Below, piece after piece: positions 1 to 10,760 of a stretch of DNA of 64,000 bases. This DNA is from Sipunculus nudus (lineage: Eukaryota; Annelida; Sipuncula; Golfingiida; Sipunculidae). Numbering within the stretch: position 1 is the stretch's first letter; the number at the start of each line of letters is the position of its first letter. The translations under genes and the position numbers were made by a program. The notes below the pieces were generated by a model. It did not search any database and was not told the origin of the DNA. It saw only the letters and a list, made by a program, of their open reading frames with translations. The stretch lies in the NCBI GenBank assembly GCA_026874595.1, contig CM049307.1, positions 79,584,643 through 79,648,642 of the forward strand, read 5' to 3'.

Positions 1-730
1 TTTTTTAACTCTATACCCCTAAATTTTCAAGTGGAATCAAATTTGTTGAGCATTTGATAAGCTGGACTAAATAAAAGACAAACTATGAGTTCTTTCAAGT
101 GAAAAAGATATTTCTGAAATAATGTAAATAAAACAATATTGGTGAAGCACATTTTTATGTACATTTCCTTTTTTTCATATTTTTCTTATAGTACTCTTCA
201 ATGCAGGTCTCATAATTCACAAAAAATACATATAAAAACGCTGGTATTATATAAACTTCTGGTCATGCTGATTATAGTTTCAATTTTTAACTCAAGAGTT
301 ACATACTATAAAGCAGATGAATTTAATTTGTTCGGTGACACGGATGATTATGAGACGTGAAACTTTTTTGTATGAAAAAAAAATTATGCCCTTAATTTAC
401 ATTCGTGAGAGTGCCAAAACATGAAATGGTTGTAGAACATGTATTTACAACTGATTGACAGACTTAACCTCTCACAAAACACCAACAAAACAGCTTACCA
501 TATTCTTATGTGTCACAATGAAACATTTTTATCAGGTATAATTTTGTTTTATTTTGGTATTTGTCACTTGTGAGTTTTAATGTAATTGGCTGATAGAATA
601 ATTTTGTAATAAATCTAGACTTGTTCCCCTGCCTAATATTTCATCAAGGTTTGTTGCTTATGTTTATAATTATAATTCAATTTCGTTTCAATAATTAAAT
701 GTACTTCATTGATCACATTCTTATCATTAG
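1..730. other. AT-rich sequence, no gene recognised
   Basis: No protein motif or structured repeat is visible. A 73-codon open frame at 139-360 resembles nothing I know. The stretch is probably the intron or flank in front of the RecQ-like exon, which begins after an AG at 729-730. Confidence 0.5.
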
Positions 731-836
731 GTCTCTCACATCGTGGTTGATGAAGCACACTGTGTTCTTTCCTGGGGAGCCTCAAAGTTCAGACCCTCTT
801 TTCTTAAAACATCCAGTCTACGAGCAATACTTCCAG
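731..836 (+). CDS. RecQ-like DNA helicase, motif II (DEAH) exon
   Basis: This 106-nt exon-like block reads SHIVVDEAHCVLSWG followed by KFRPSF. That is the Walker B/DEAH motif and the downstream aromatic-loop region of RecQ-family 3'-5' DNA helicases (family pattern VDEAHC-SxWG-FRP). It is bounded by an acceptor (attag at 726-730) and a donor (CAG|GTATTT at 837). The usual Q/H before W is L-S here, so the aromatic-rich loop is altered. The block ends at phase 1 and can join the exon at 1226, completing an Ala codon before LTAS. RecQ enzymes unwind recombination and replication intermediates in the nucleus. Only motifs II and III are present, so the rest of the gene lies outside the window or is lost. 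A retained paralogue or mobile-element-borne copy is as likely as an active host gene. Confidence 0.7.
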
Positions 837-1225
837 GTATTTGTTTCAATGACTTTACTTGTTTTTCCTGTGTTAAATACTCATATAATTTAAGTGTATG
901 TTGTAAATTTGCACCGGATTCCATTCTGTTATAGATCCACTCAGCTGTTTGTGAACAAAATTTTCAATCACTGATGTACTTAAATTTATAAACTAACTAG
1001 GTTACGATAACACCATTGGAATCATAACAATTTGATTGCCAGCTTTCAAAGGGGTACTGTTATGCATTTTGAAAAAAAAAATAATAAATGAACTACTAAG
1101 TGTTAGCATAAGTGGTGATATAAAAAAGATATATAATAGAAAATAAGATAAATCTGTTAGTTTATCTGTGTTTGACAACAAACAGTAATAAAACAAGAAT
1201 TTCTATTCTGATGCTCACATGATAG
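837..1225 (+). other. Putative intron of the RecQ-like gene
   Basis: AT-rich, and stop-dense in the exon's frame, between the GT at 837 and the AG at 1224-1225. The acceptor has a poor pyrimidine tract, so the 3' boundary is less certain than the 5' one. Confidence 0.45.
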
Positions 1226-1319
1226 CACTGACTGCCTCCGCTAATAAGAAGTCACAGGTGGACATAAAAGAGTGCCTGCAGATGCATGAACCAGCCTTAA
1301 TTACATGTTCACCAGACAG
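1226..1319 (+). CDS. RecQ-like DNA helicase, motif III exon
   Basis: The block reads ALTASANKKSQVDIKECL, then a Met-His-Glu-Pro segment, then ITCSPDR. This follows RecQ motif III (family pattern ALTATAT....DI...L....P.....F.R). It is followed by a donor (ACAG|GTATGC at 1320). Reading frame and phase agree with the exon ending at 836. The upstream frame stays open to about 1200 (a DAHMIALTAS reading), so the true acceptor could lie slightly earlier. Helicase motifs IV-VI are not visible downstream on the plus strand. Confidence 0.65.
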
Positions 1320-2249
1320 GTATGCTCTTATTATAACCCCAGATACAAGTAAATATAGATTAAACAGTTTAGTAAGCTGGTTTCAGATAAAACATTAGAA
1401 GATGGTAGCCACCGGCTGCCTGTGTTATAATTTTGTAGTGGTTACAAACTCTTGGTGTAAATACATAAGTACAGATTGTGTTAAAATGTGTCACAGCCAC
1501 TTTAAATTAATTTAAGGTGTTTTTACCTTATATTGTATGAGACTAAAAGTAGTAGATGCAATACCCTAAAATATGGCACAATTCTGATTATCTTTGAATT
1601 ATAATTACCATAATAGTGAATAATAATGTGTTTTGAATTACATTTCTGTTTCACTGACTATTACTGTAAATAAATCATGCCAATCTTGCACAATTTCAGG
1701 TGTAAAGTGATTCAAACCAAAAATAAATTTAAGATATCCCAATTAAAAATTAGAAATGTGTAGGTACCCAAAGTTAATTAAAGGGGCCCAATCACCTGTA
1801 AAGTATTTTGATTTAACATGGAAAATAGCGTCTGCTCTTCTTCTTGACCGACTTGGCCCCAAAAATGTAATACATGTTCCTGCTAGTTGAAACATTGCAT
1901 GTTGTCTGTTGTGCATGCGCAAAAAAAGGCCTTTGTCCATGCAGCCTTGTTATTGTAAACAGACACATGAACTGTGTCGACAAACACAAAACCATAAGAA
2001 GGTATTAAACAGCTCAAAGGGAGGTACTAAGACAGTTTGCTGGGATGGTTTTGCTGGGAAAGTTTCATATAAGGTAAAACTGAACTGATATTGTGAAAGA
2101 ATAGGCATATTATTGCTCCTGATTATGTCCCATTAAACTGGCAGAGAGTATTTATAGTAACCTATTTATCATAGAAAAGAAGGCATTTATGCAAGTTTGA
2201 GAAAATTCATTGTTTTTGTCTTGTCCTCTTATTGAAAATAAGTAAACTT
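1320..2249. other. Intronic or intergenic, no supported gene
   Basis: No further helicase motif appears. At 1743-1995 two overlapping minus-strand open frames cover a block slightly richer in GC, which may be a dispersed repeat. I do not recognise its translation. Confidence 0.4.
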
Positions 2250-2261
2250 TTCAAACCCGCT

Positions 2262-2640
2262 TCCCGGCCCTATTTTTGCCAAACTTGCTCCTTCCATCAC
2301 TCACGGTGTCGGCCAACTGCTGACGTTTAGCACACCGTAAAGTATTAATAAAAATAGTTCCTAACAGCACAGGTGGCGCTCCGAGTGCGCAGCCCGCTAA
2401 CAAAGATAGATAACGACTTTTCACAAGCGTGAGAATTGCATAATAAACCATGACACATCCTAAAAAGTCTGTCAAAGTTTTCTACTCACAATGTTCTTCA
2501 TCAAACATCATCCCTGAGAACAGTAGACATTTCAAAACTCCTTCTCAGTCCAATTTCCTCCCGCCTAGCTCATTCCTTGGCACATGGTGTCGGCCAGTTG
2601 CTTGCGTTCGCAAAACGCACACCGTAAAGTATTAATAAAA
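2262..2640. repeat. Two degenerate direct copies of a ggtgtcggcca repeat
   Basis: Copies at about 2262-2400 and 2520-2640 share ggtgtcggcca, a gcgtt/acgtt core, and acaccgtaaagtattaata followed by an A run. The first copy continues into caggtggcgc. The second copy stops at the TIR element, and a similar ggtggcgc segment resumes right after that element at about 5553. This indicates that the element inserted into the second copy. Confidence 0.6.
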
Positions 2641-2643
2641 AGG

Positions 2644-2960
2644 GGCTGTGTGTAAAACTCGGAAGTCGGAAGTCAAGGATTGTTTTTAAATAAAGCGATA
2701 AAACATATACAAAATGCTGTTTCATCAATACTATTTCGATTTGTATCTATAGAATAAGGTACGTTTTATCATTCTGTGGAGAATCATAGTTATCCATTCA
2801 ATAGTCTGAAAGTTACAGACAATTTTATGCTCACAAGCCATCTCGGAAGTCACTCGGAAGATGTGCACTGTAGTAGTCCAAAGTGTAAAACTCGGAAGCC
2901 AAGGTCATACACTGGCCATCAAATCGTCAGCATGCCCGGCAAGCATTTACAATATCGTCC
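2644..2960 (+). repeat. Left terminal inverted repeat
   Basis: Pairs with 5222-5530 on the opposite strand. It contains the CTCGGAAG motif at least four times (near 2658, 2842, 2855 and 2890) and ends in a less conserved tail. Confidence 0.7.
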
Positions 2961-2999
2961 AGATGACATATTTTTCACAAACAATCTGTTGTGTAACAT

Positions 3000-3200
3000 T
3001 CATGATGCTGTTTTCTTAAAATAATATTTGATGGTCATTTTTTTTTCATTATGTAAAACAATATTGTAATAATTCATCAATTTAAGATGATAAATAGAAA
3101 ATTTGACAGGAACACGACGTCCATGAAATGTTTCTAAAAGGTTGTTTCGATCAAATGTTTTATGTTCATGTATAAATTGACAATCCTTTTCATGTTCCAT
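3000..3200 (-). CDS. Hypothetical ORF inside the TIR element
   Basis: A 66-codon minus-strand frame of mixed composition (begins MEHEKDCQFIHEHKTFD and contains ETFHGRRVPVKFSIYHLK). The same frame is open further upstream, beginning QKRYHDEIVW. It looks more protein-like than the surrounding AT-rich noise, but I cannot assign a family. It lies downstream of the 3283-3564 frame on the same strand and could be a later exon of the same unit. Confidence 0.3.
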   Translation of the reverse strand: MEHEKDCQFIHEHKTFDRNNLLETFHGRRVPVKFSIYHLKLMNYYNIVLHNEKKMTIKYYFKKTAS

Positions 3201-3282
3201 TGACCAAACAATTTCATCATGATAACGTTTCTGTTAGACTTACAAAATCGGTTATGTAACAAATTTGATGCTAAATAATATT

Positions 3283-3564
3283 TTACATTTCATGATCAGA
3301 GTGCACATATTGATTAACATTTCTTTTTATAAAATCAAAATGTGATATTTTCCACGAAATGTTCATGCTGTAAAATGAAACCCTTTTCAATTCAAGTTTT
3401 GAAATGTTGCCAAAATATAGATTATAATTTACATTGAATTGTTTGATACTGATTTCATCCGATGTATCGGACAAATTTAAAAAAGAAAACACGAACATAA
3501 ACAACACCTTAACAGAAAGAAATGCACAATACAAGTGTAAATAAATAGGTGCCGATTGTAACAT
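3283..3564 (-). CDS. Hypothetical ORF with an N-terminal hydrophobic segment
   Basis: A 93-codon minus-strand frame. Residues about 10-30 are strongly hydrophobic (YLHLYCAFLSVKVLFMFVF), followed by a polar segment. This layout suits a signal anchor or signal peptide. No domain is recognised. It is carried within the TIR element, so if real it would be cargo or part of the element. AT-rich composition makes a chance ORF possible. Confidence 0.25.
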   Translation of the reverse strand: MLQSAPIYLHLYCAFLSVKVLFMFVFSFLNLSDTSDEISIKQFNVNYNLYFGNISKLELKRVSFYSMNISWKISHFDFIKRNVNQYVHSDHEM

Positions 3565-5221
3565 GTAACGATCATATATAAAATAAAATTGTTCTATTTT
3601 TGCAGAAAGATTTGGTATTTCTTCGATATTTTCATGCGGTTATGTACAATGTTCTTAAAATTAATGTTCTGAATTTTAGTAAAACACGTTAATACTTTAT
3701 ATAAATATTGTAAAATTCGTCAATAGAAAAAAAATCAATAACAGATTATAAAATATCAACACAACATATATATATAGCATGACAATAATTGTTCAGTAAA
3801 TGTTTGAAAAAAATAAACTGTAAATATGTAAAACGGCTTTCTATGTTAAGCAGTCTCTCATAGATATTAAAGAATTAGTTTTATAACAGAGCCTGCTACA
3901 AGCAAGTATGAGGTCCGAAGGGAGGGAGGTCCGAAAACGCATGGTTATACTTTATAGAATTCCGACTGTAGTTCAGTGATTACCAGGCCTAAGAGTTAGC
4001 ATCCTGTTAACTTGATTTAAAAAAAAAAAAGTTAAATACGAAGAGGGCAAATATATAAGTATCAAATAAAAATTGTGAGTACATATACTATATTCATGTG
4101 CATGAAAAGGATTTCTTATAAAGTTGATGACTAGCTATTAAAAATGTAGAATGGGAATAATTGATATTTGTAACTGAAATTTTTATCTTGGCAGTAAATA
4201 TCTAACTATATTTTCAAAAGTAATTGGTTTGATGATTATTTGTCGAAAAATCATCGGAAAGGATGCGTTTCATTATTGCATGACGTCAACATTTTTATAT
4301 GCATGTTACTTCAAGGTATGAATCTTAGCTAACCCACCGGTTCGATAAAAATGCCTATATCCAACTTTTCTTTAAGACACCAGGTAACCTCTAGACAAAC
4401 AGACTTTTACTTGAAGCCTCCGATGTCTTATGTGTCAACCGTGACAAAGATCCTATTTATGAGGTTATTTATCTAAGATTTGACATTAAACGTTCTCCTC
4501 CTAACACAAAATTGGAATTTTTTGTCGAGATCGTTGTAATTTTCACTAGTTCTTTAACTGAAGTTAGAAACACATTCTGTTTTTAAATGCCCCTACCACG
4601 CACATAACGTTTGAGAATGAAATGAATTATAAAAATATTTTAAAATTGTCTTAAAAATACATTTACTTCAAGTTGAATTATTATAGTATTTTTGTAACAA
4701 TATCAAGAGAGTTATAAATAGAAGATAAATATCATGGTTGAATAAGAATGATTGAAACAGTTGAAAATATTTTTATTTTTTGTTTAAAAACCAACATAAA
4801 AACATTAGACTTTATAATCATACCTGTATAAGTATGTAATATATTACCTGGAATGTTGTGTCCCTTTTCCACGATTTATCTAAACAATATTTTTGTTTTG
4901 GAAAAAAAAACATCGTAGAACTCTAACATTTTAAAACACTTTTCATATATGTTTGTTGGTGTTCCAGCTTTGTCCTATAAGGATATATTGAATTTTTAAC
5001 ATATAATAATAATAAATATATTGAATATTTGCTCAACGTATGGAAATATTTTTAAACTGTTTTAATATTCAATGATATCTTAACCTATAATTTTTTTATA
5101 AGCCTTATTCGGGTTTCTTAGATCATATTTTAGTATTTACTTTTGTATTGTATTATATACTCATTACAAGAACAATCATAAGAAGTTTAATTACATGCAT
5201 GTAATGAAAATGTATTTGCCG
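3565..5221. other. AT-rich interior of the TIR element
   Basis: No open frame of note, no transposase motif and no tandem repeat. A GGTCCGAAGGGAGGGAGGTC segment at about 3911-3930 is the only GC-rich patch. I see nothing else. Confidence 0.5.
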
Positions 5222-5530
5222 TGAGGCTCTTAACTGACCATAAGTTGACCAGCGCGTCTCCGTGACTTCCGAGTTTTTCCCCATTTGGACCAAATCCCGG
5301 CACTTCCAAGTGCATGGCTTCCGAGATGGCTTTCGAGCACAAAATCGTTTATAACTTTCAGGATGGATAACTATGATTCTTCACAGAGTGATAGAACAGG
5401 CCTTTTTTATCAATAAAAATTAAAATAGTGTTGACCGAGAGTTAAATTCGTGCATGTCTTAGAACTTTATTTCTAAAATATCTTTGGCTTCCTACTTTCG
5501 GCTTCCGACTTCCGAGTTTTACACGTAGCC
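5222..5530 (-). repeat. Right terminal inverted repeat
   Basis: Complement of the left end. It carries the same ACTCGGAAG(T/C)C motifs on the minus strand and terminates ...CGTGTAGCC-like at 5530. Host sequence resumes with an A-rich run. Confidence 0.7.
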
Positions 5531-6139
5531 AAAATAAAAAAAAAATCCAAAACAGACACTAGGTGGCGCATTAAATGAATGTGTCCAGCAATATCAGATT
5601 GTAAACTGAAAATGTAATTCTGGAAAGAAATATCTGAATGTTTGTTGGTTTGGTCACATATATATTCTTCACATATATAAAAACAACAGTATTCTTTTGT
5701 TTAAGTATATATAACACACTATTTTCGGGCATAAATATTACATTATTGTCAAAACAAATAGTTAATTATAACTTATTTGTAAAAAAAAATGTTACATTAT
5801 GCACATGTATGTGGGTATTGATTTACAGCGACTGTTGAAATTTCAAACTCTTCTTCCTATGGTTCGATTTTTAATCTGATATTTAATTATCATCTGAATT
5901 TTTTGGACATCATATGGTGTATGATGAACTTATGGGTGTATGGATCTTGTACTGGGTCTCGTAAACGGGATATCGTAATCTCTTATTTATGAGCAGTAAC
6001 ACAATACTTTTACATATATGTTTTATTGGTATAAATAAACATATTTATGTCAATAAAGAATACACATATTTTACATGCAAGGTATACATGTACATGTTAA
6101 TATGTAGGGGCGCATTCAGAAATTTAATTGGGTAATGTA
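5531..6139. other. AT-rich spacer, no gene
   Basis: The only notable item is the resumed ggtggcgc host repeat near 5560. Nothing else is recognised. Confidence 0.5.
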
Positions 6140-6789
6140 CAGTCGAACCTGTCTAATGCGACCACCCAAGGGACTGGACAAAGTGGTCGTAATAGACAGG
6201 TGGTCGTATTTGACAGGTTTTGAACATTAGGAAATCTAGCTGAATACCTATTTGCAGAAGGGAACGATCTTGGTGTTACATGTAATTTTTAGTTGCACAC
6301 AAATGTACATGTACTTATCTGTGTAATTATCTTATAATAATCTTATTTTATGAAAACTATCAAATATGTACCAAAGCAGTAAAGGTCTCGCTACTTTTTT
6401 ATGCCTATAGTGGCTGATTGAAAAGTGATCTCGAATGATTAAAATAAAAAAAATTAATTTTCCCCTCTGCTCTGTTGTACTTGCGGCAGAAAAATAGGTA
6501 ATCGGTATTATTAGGACCACTATGCCCAGCCACTGGATCAATTTCTAATTTGATGTGAGACATTTAAAAATAAACACAATATTAATCAACTTCAAGCAAA
6601 TTCATGTAATGAGCAATGACACAGAGACCCTTTAATTTTTAACATATATATTTTTTTTATTTCATTACAATATGTATGATTGTTCTCATATGTTCACTTC
6701 CTAATTTTTTTCAGAACCTGTTAAAAAGAGAACGGCTGTCTAATACTACCACCAGAGACCAGTGCTTTGGGTGGTCAGATTAGACAGAA

Positions 6790-6790
<1 letters not shown>
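6140..6790. mobile_element. Pogo/Tigger-like MITE (CAGTCGAACCTGTCTAAT end)
   Basis: It begins TA|CAGTCGAACCTGTCTAATGC and ends with GGTGGTCAGATTAGACAG, which reads CTGTCTAATCTGACCACC on the other strand. Internal copies of (g)tggtcg..agacagg follow each end. TA target, CAGT start and dispersed GACCAC motifs fit Tc1/mariner-pogo ends. No transposase ORF is present, so it is non-autonomous. The outermost right terminus has been replaced by an (AT)n tract. Confidence 0.55.

Positions 6791-6838
<48 letters not shown>
6788..6838. repeat. (AT)n microsatellite
   Basis: About 50 bp of alternating TA at the right end of the pogo-like MITE. Confidence 0.9.
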
Positions 6839-6840
<2 letters not shown>

Positions 6841-7049
6841 AATTTTGCAAATTTTTGAATATATATAATTAAAGTAAACAAACGAGAGCATGAATTCACT
6901 TTAAATGCAGAATTAAAATTTTAACAAGATTTTCAGCTCCACATTTTGTCAGCAACTAGCTTTTAGCATTTCAAAATGAGTTAATCAAATTATTTGATAG
7001 CATGCGCAACCATAATGTTAACTTATAAAAATGTTTTCTCTGGTTGCAG

Positions 7050-7182
7050 GAGCTGTGCGAGAAACATAGGTAGATCAACTGAGGCAGACTGCCATGCGGT
7101 GATGAAAGCCTGGCTACAGAATGCGAGGGACCACCGTGGTGGCAGAAAGCAGCGAATGAAAGAAGGCAAGAAAGAGGACTGA
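7050..7182 (+). CDS. Terminal exon of an unrecognised protein
   Basis: A pyrimidine-rich acceptor (ttctctggttgcag|G) opens a frame reading RSCARNIGRSTEADCHAVMK, then AWLQNARDHRGGRKQR, a lysine-rich tail and TGA at 7180-7182. A polyadenylation-type aataaa follows at about 7231. Acceptor, basic C-terminus and polyA signal together look like a true 3' exon. I do not know the family. It may be the 3' end of a mobile-element gene, since its neighbours are all transposon remnants. Confidence 0.5.
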
Positions 7183-7264
7183 TCACATCAAAAAAGAAGA
7201 AAGCATTCATTTAATTCAAACATTTCATGTAATAAAAGGTTTTGAATTTAAACATTTTTTGCAT

Positions 7265-7690
7265 TCTTTCAATTTTTTGGCCTGTTACACAGGCCCACCT
7301 AATGCCAATTGATGGCCCCATATATAATGCACATATCGGCGCCCCGTCATAGCCCACATTGGCCCTAGGGGATAAAGTCATGGGAACCCACAGTGTATAC
7401 CCATACAGAGCCCACGTATGTCCTGAGTTTCAGGCCCAATCACAAACCCTCCAATGACCCTTGTGTTGCCCTTGTTTAGCCCATTAGTGGCCTGTCGTGG
7501 GCCCCATATACAGGCCCTCCCTGGTACCCTTCATGGGCCCACATGTGTACCCACGTTGGCCCCACGTCCAAGCCAACATTGGACCCGGGAGCAAAAAGTC
7601 ACGGGATCCCACCGGGTTAGCCCATATGGGGCCCATGGATATCGACCACATGGGTCCCTTTTTTGCATGCTATCTGGGTGGGTTAGCGGT
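7265..7690. repeat. GC-rich GGGCCC/CCCATATGGG palindromic repeat block
   Basis: The stretch is far richer in GC than its flanks and is built from recurring short units: gggcccacat, ggccccat, cccatatggggcccatgg and gggatcccaccggg. Several are self-complementary. A degenerate internal duplication is visible (ggataaagtcatgggaaccca near 7370; gcaaaaagtcacgggatccca near 7592). Open frames here are by-products of the repeat. Confidence 0.6.
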
Positions 7691-7803
7691 CTCTCATTAA
7701 GACTTAAAATTAAGTTTCTTATGCTTTTATATTGCAAGAATTAATACAAAAAAAGTGAAGACAGTCAAAATCCTAAAATTCTGATACTGTTTTTTTTTTC
7801 AAG

Positions 7804-8103
7804 ATAGAGATTGGTTTTATCCTGCCTATGCGGACCCTGGACCAGCAGCAAAAAATGTGAAAAGAAAGTCAGCGAGGCAGAAATCTAGAGGGAAGAAGGG
7901 TGATGGGAATGTAACCTCAACAGACCATGTGCTCGAATATTCTAAGGCCTTAACCTGACATGGTCTGATCCACATGATTCGAGTTGATGCGGAACGCGAG
8001 GGAAATGGTAATGTGATCATAATGATGTGGCGGTATGATATGCCAAGCTTCCTGCAGAACAATCGTCACAAATATCTGAGCTAGGGTCAGAGGCTGCTGG
8101 CAG
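7804..8103 (+). pseudogene. DUF6589-like mobile protein, exon with two stops
   Basis: Acceptor (tttttttttcaag) then a single frame: RDWFYPAYADPGPAAKNVK, a basic stretch, a stop, then MIRVDAEREGNGNVIIMMW, RYDMPSFLQNNRHKYLS, a stop, GQRLLA, then a donor (GGCAG|GTGACA). The second half follows a pattern I associate with DUF6589-type proteins of cnidarian and mollusc genomes (D-A-x-R-E-G-D/N-G ... W ... H-x-K-Y-L-x-x-G-x-R-L-L-A). The two in-frame stops mean it is not functional as read. The exon at 8573 continues the same pattern. The function of the family is not established; it is dispersed and repetitive, hence the mobile label. Confidence 0.45.
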
Positions 8104-8572
8104 GTGACAAAGTAATATTTCAGAAGTTTCTAATATTTGTAGTAAAGCATCTAGTCTGTAAAAACAGGTTATATATCATGGTTTAGTTCCTAGAGAATGT
8201 TTGGGCTTGCATTTTTAAAAATATAGTCATCAGCCAGAACACATTTGTTTTAACCTAAATATAAGTAATATTATGGTTGAATGTTTTATTTTATGCCCAC
8301 ATGAGGACGCACATGCATTCAGAGTTTCATGTGATGAGGAGATCTAAGTCTCCATGGGTACAGAGCAGGAACATTTGTAATTTGTTTGTGTGTATAATTT
8401 CTCCCACAGCTGTGTATACATATACCTGTGGTTATCTACATAAATTCCAGTTTCAACTGTTAAAAAAAACTTGAAACAGGTGGTCACAATCCTTGGACAG
8501 GTGTAGGCAGATGTTTTTGAGTATCCACTATAAGGAAAACCTACTGTTACATATTTTACATTTGGCCTTCAG
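8104..8572 (+). other. Putative intron between DUF6589-like exons
   Basis: AT-rich with no open frame of note. It ends in a pyrimidine-rich acceptor (tttggccttcag at about 8561-8572). Confidence 0.4.
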
Positions 8573-8704
8573 GTATTAACGGGTGGTCACCACAAAGATT
8601 GGCACATCATGTGATCCATGACAGGACTACCAACACATGGGGTCAGCCAGGTCACAATGTGGCCCTTGAACCTTTCTGTTAGCACAGCAATAACGATTAT
8701 AAAG
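8573..8704 (+). pseudogene. DUF6589-like mobile protein, second exon
   Basis: The frame reads WSPQRLAHHVIHDRTTNTWG, then QPGHNVALEPF, a stop, HSNNDYK, and a donor (AAAG|GTAATG). In the family this position reads roughly H-R-x-x-N-x-x-G-x-P-G-x-N-x-x-L-D-L-x-x-E-x-x-N-x-x-x-K, and the match continues on both sides of the stop. It lies in the same orientation as the exon ending at 8103. Confidence 0.4.
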
Positions 8705-10401
8705 GTAATGCATGCCATGATAAATGAATGTATATGCATGAAAGAATCAGCATGCAGTCACTACTTAAATTGATGTCCCATAAAATACTTAACAGAAGAC
8801 GTATCTTTAACAAAACACCCTTCCCTTAAACACCATACGAATCTTAAGGAATCCTCTATAGAATACATAGTCAGACAATTAAGAAACCTATTTAGAAATC
8901 TTATTATTAATTATAATTAATCTTTGTGTAAAATATGATTACCAACTAACCATTTATATTATCTAAACTATTATCCCTGGAGTTGAAAATTTTTGTTTAC
9001 ACAAAGAATATAAAGCGATATGTAGGTAAATGTAAGTAACTTGATTACACATGAGCAAAAAGAACAGATGGGAACAGGCCCCTAAAAGAGAGGTTGCAGG
9101 CTGAATGTTTGCTGTTTCTTTAATATAAAATGAAAATGATCATAGAAGTGGTTGAACATCCATTTAGCAAAATAACTCAAAAAGTACAATTTTGGCCTTT
9201 TTGTCCCATTTTCAATATTCCAGGGATTATAAACTGAACAGTGGAACCTACAAAATGATTAGCAAATATTTTGTACATTTTAGGGGAACGACTTTCGGGC
9301 AATTAGTACAATGAGTGGCATAAGGAGTTCCTTTTGTCCCATTTTCATGTTAACACAATTCATGATTACTTTATACTCAACATGGAAAAACAACTTTATT
9401 TGGTGAGTGTTATTTCATTCTCAACGCATACAAATACCTTGTCACATCTATAATTCCACCTCTTGTTATCGCATATATGACAGCAGGTATACCTAATAGA
9501 GCTATTGAGATATGTATGGTACAGCAGCATGCAAGGCACTTAAGTCTTTACAAAAAAACGCGTAATTTCATAAGTTATAAGCCTATATATGTAGACAGGG
9601 CATGTTTAATATTTTCACATCAAAATTCCAATGTTTGGTCAAACTGTTTAATTAAAATATCCTCAACGATAAAAGCATACTTTGATTCAAGGCTACATCA
9701 CATTCATTTTAGAATTATAATGATTAAGCACTTTGTGAGGTTTTATTTATGAACTTATGACTATTTGTTATTCAATAAAGTATTTAAATAAATTTCAAGT
9801 AATCATGATATCACTTAAATATATATTATAATTTAACTACAAATGATTTGTCACAACATACAACAATTGTCTGTAGGTATTGGACCATTAAACTGTTAAT
9901 AACAGAAATAACAGTACAGGTAAATATATCTTTATTTAAGTTTGAACTCTAAATGATAAAACTGATATTTAATACGTATACTGAAAATGTGGCTTAGCGG
10001 CCAGGGGGATTCATAAGAGAATTATATTTTAAAGATAAAATAACTCCTAAATAGGTCTGGGTGTTTATTGTTTTTATTCACGTTACATAAAAAATCATGT
10101 AGGTCATATTGGTTAATCAAAAGACATAGGCATTTGGGTAGTTCTCATTATATACACGATAGTGTAAACACGATAGTGTAAACGAGACTGCATGATGTAA
10201 GAGTATGGAGAATCATGGAAAAAGGACATTTCATGTTGTTTCAGGCTGTTAAATATCATGGAATTTCGGGAAATCAGGGGTTCAAGAAAGGAAATTCTTC
10301 ATACTTTGTACAGATCTTACAAGGAATAACCACAGATATGTATTTCTATTTGCGTCTGCAAACAATTTGATTGGTTCCACTGCTCAGTTAATAATCCCGA
10401 A
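8705..10401. other. AT-rich spacer, no gene recognised
   Basis: A 91-codon frame at 9477-9752 has no recognisable motif. A short duplicated acacgatagtgtaaac occurs near 10155-10182. Nothing else stands out. Confidence 0.4.
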
Positions 10402-10760
10402 ATTCTGTTTTCCAGGGACATTTCCCCAGGACCTCCCAGAAAGTTGTCAGAATATTCTTGGCCTAATTGATACCATTTTTGCCCCGTTTGACTTTCTTGA
10501 TACTCAAAATGATGATTTCGGCCAGTAGTTTGCAGAATATAGGTCACCATGACTTTATTTCAAGTTTGCCCAGAACCTCCATGGATGTGGTGTTAGAAGA
10601 TTCTAGGCCTAACAGATAAGTTTTGACATTCAGTGTGCGTACATGACTTCTTTTTCCTGTAAGTTGCAGAATATAGATTATGGTGACCTTATTTCATATT
10701 TCTAAGGATATTTGGCTAGGACTTCCTTGAATTTTTACGTTATAACATTCTAGGCCTAAT
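10402..10760. repeat. Degenerate array of a 155-bp repeat (copy 1)
   Basis: About two and a half monomers. Recurrent landmarks are tttccaaggacatttgccca, aacctccatggatgtg, attctaggcctaa, and a gcagaatataggtca block. Monomer starts fall near 10407, 10561 and 10698. The array matches 49343-49700 closely and is the left part of the duplicated composite. Confidence 0.65.

Larger units (their letters stand above)
2644..5530. mobile_element. 2.9-kb terminal-inverted-repeat element
   Basis: The left end starts GGCTGTGTGTAAAACTCGGA. The right end, read on the other strand, starts GGCTACGTGTAAAACTCGGA. The two ends remain alignable for roughly 300 bp, including a shared GAATCATAGTTATCCAT segment and a GCCATCTCGGAAG segment. 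The motif ACTCGGAAG(T/C)C recurs near both ends, which is the usual arrangement of subterminal transposase-binding repeats. An exact target duplication is not clear; an A-rich aataaaaa occurs on both sides. No DDE motif is seen inside, so this looks like a long non-autonomous or foldback element. The superfamily is unknown. Confidence 0.75.

Noticed and set aside
7454-7744. Overlapping Pro/Gly/His-rich ORFs on both strands
   Set aside because: By-products of the GGGCCC palindromic repeat, which lacks stops in several frames.
8277-8474. 65-codon ORF between the DUF6589-like exons
   Set aside because: AT-rich, no motif, and falls in the inferred intron.
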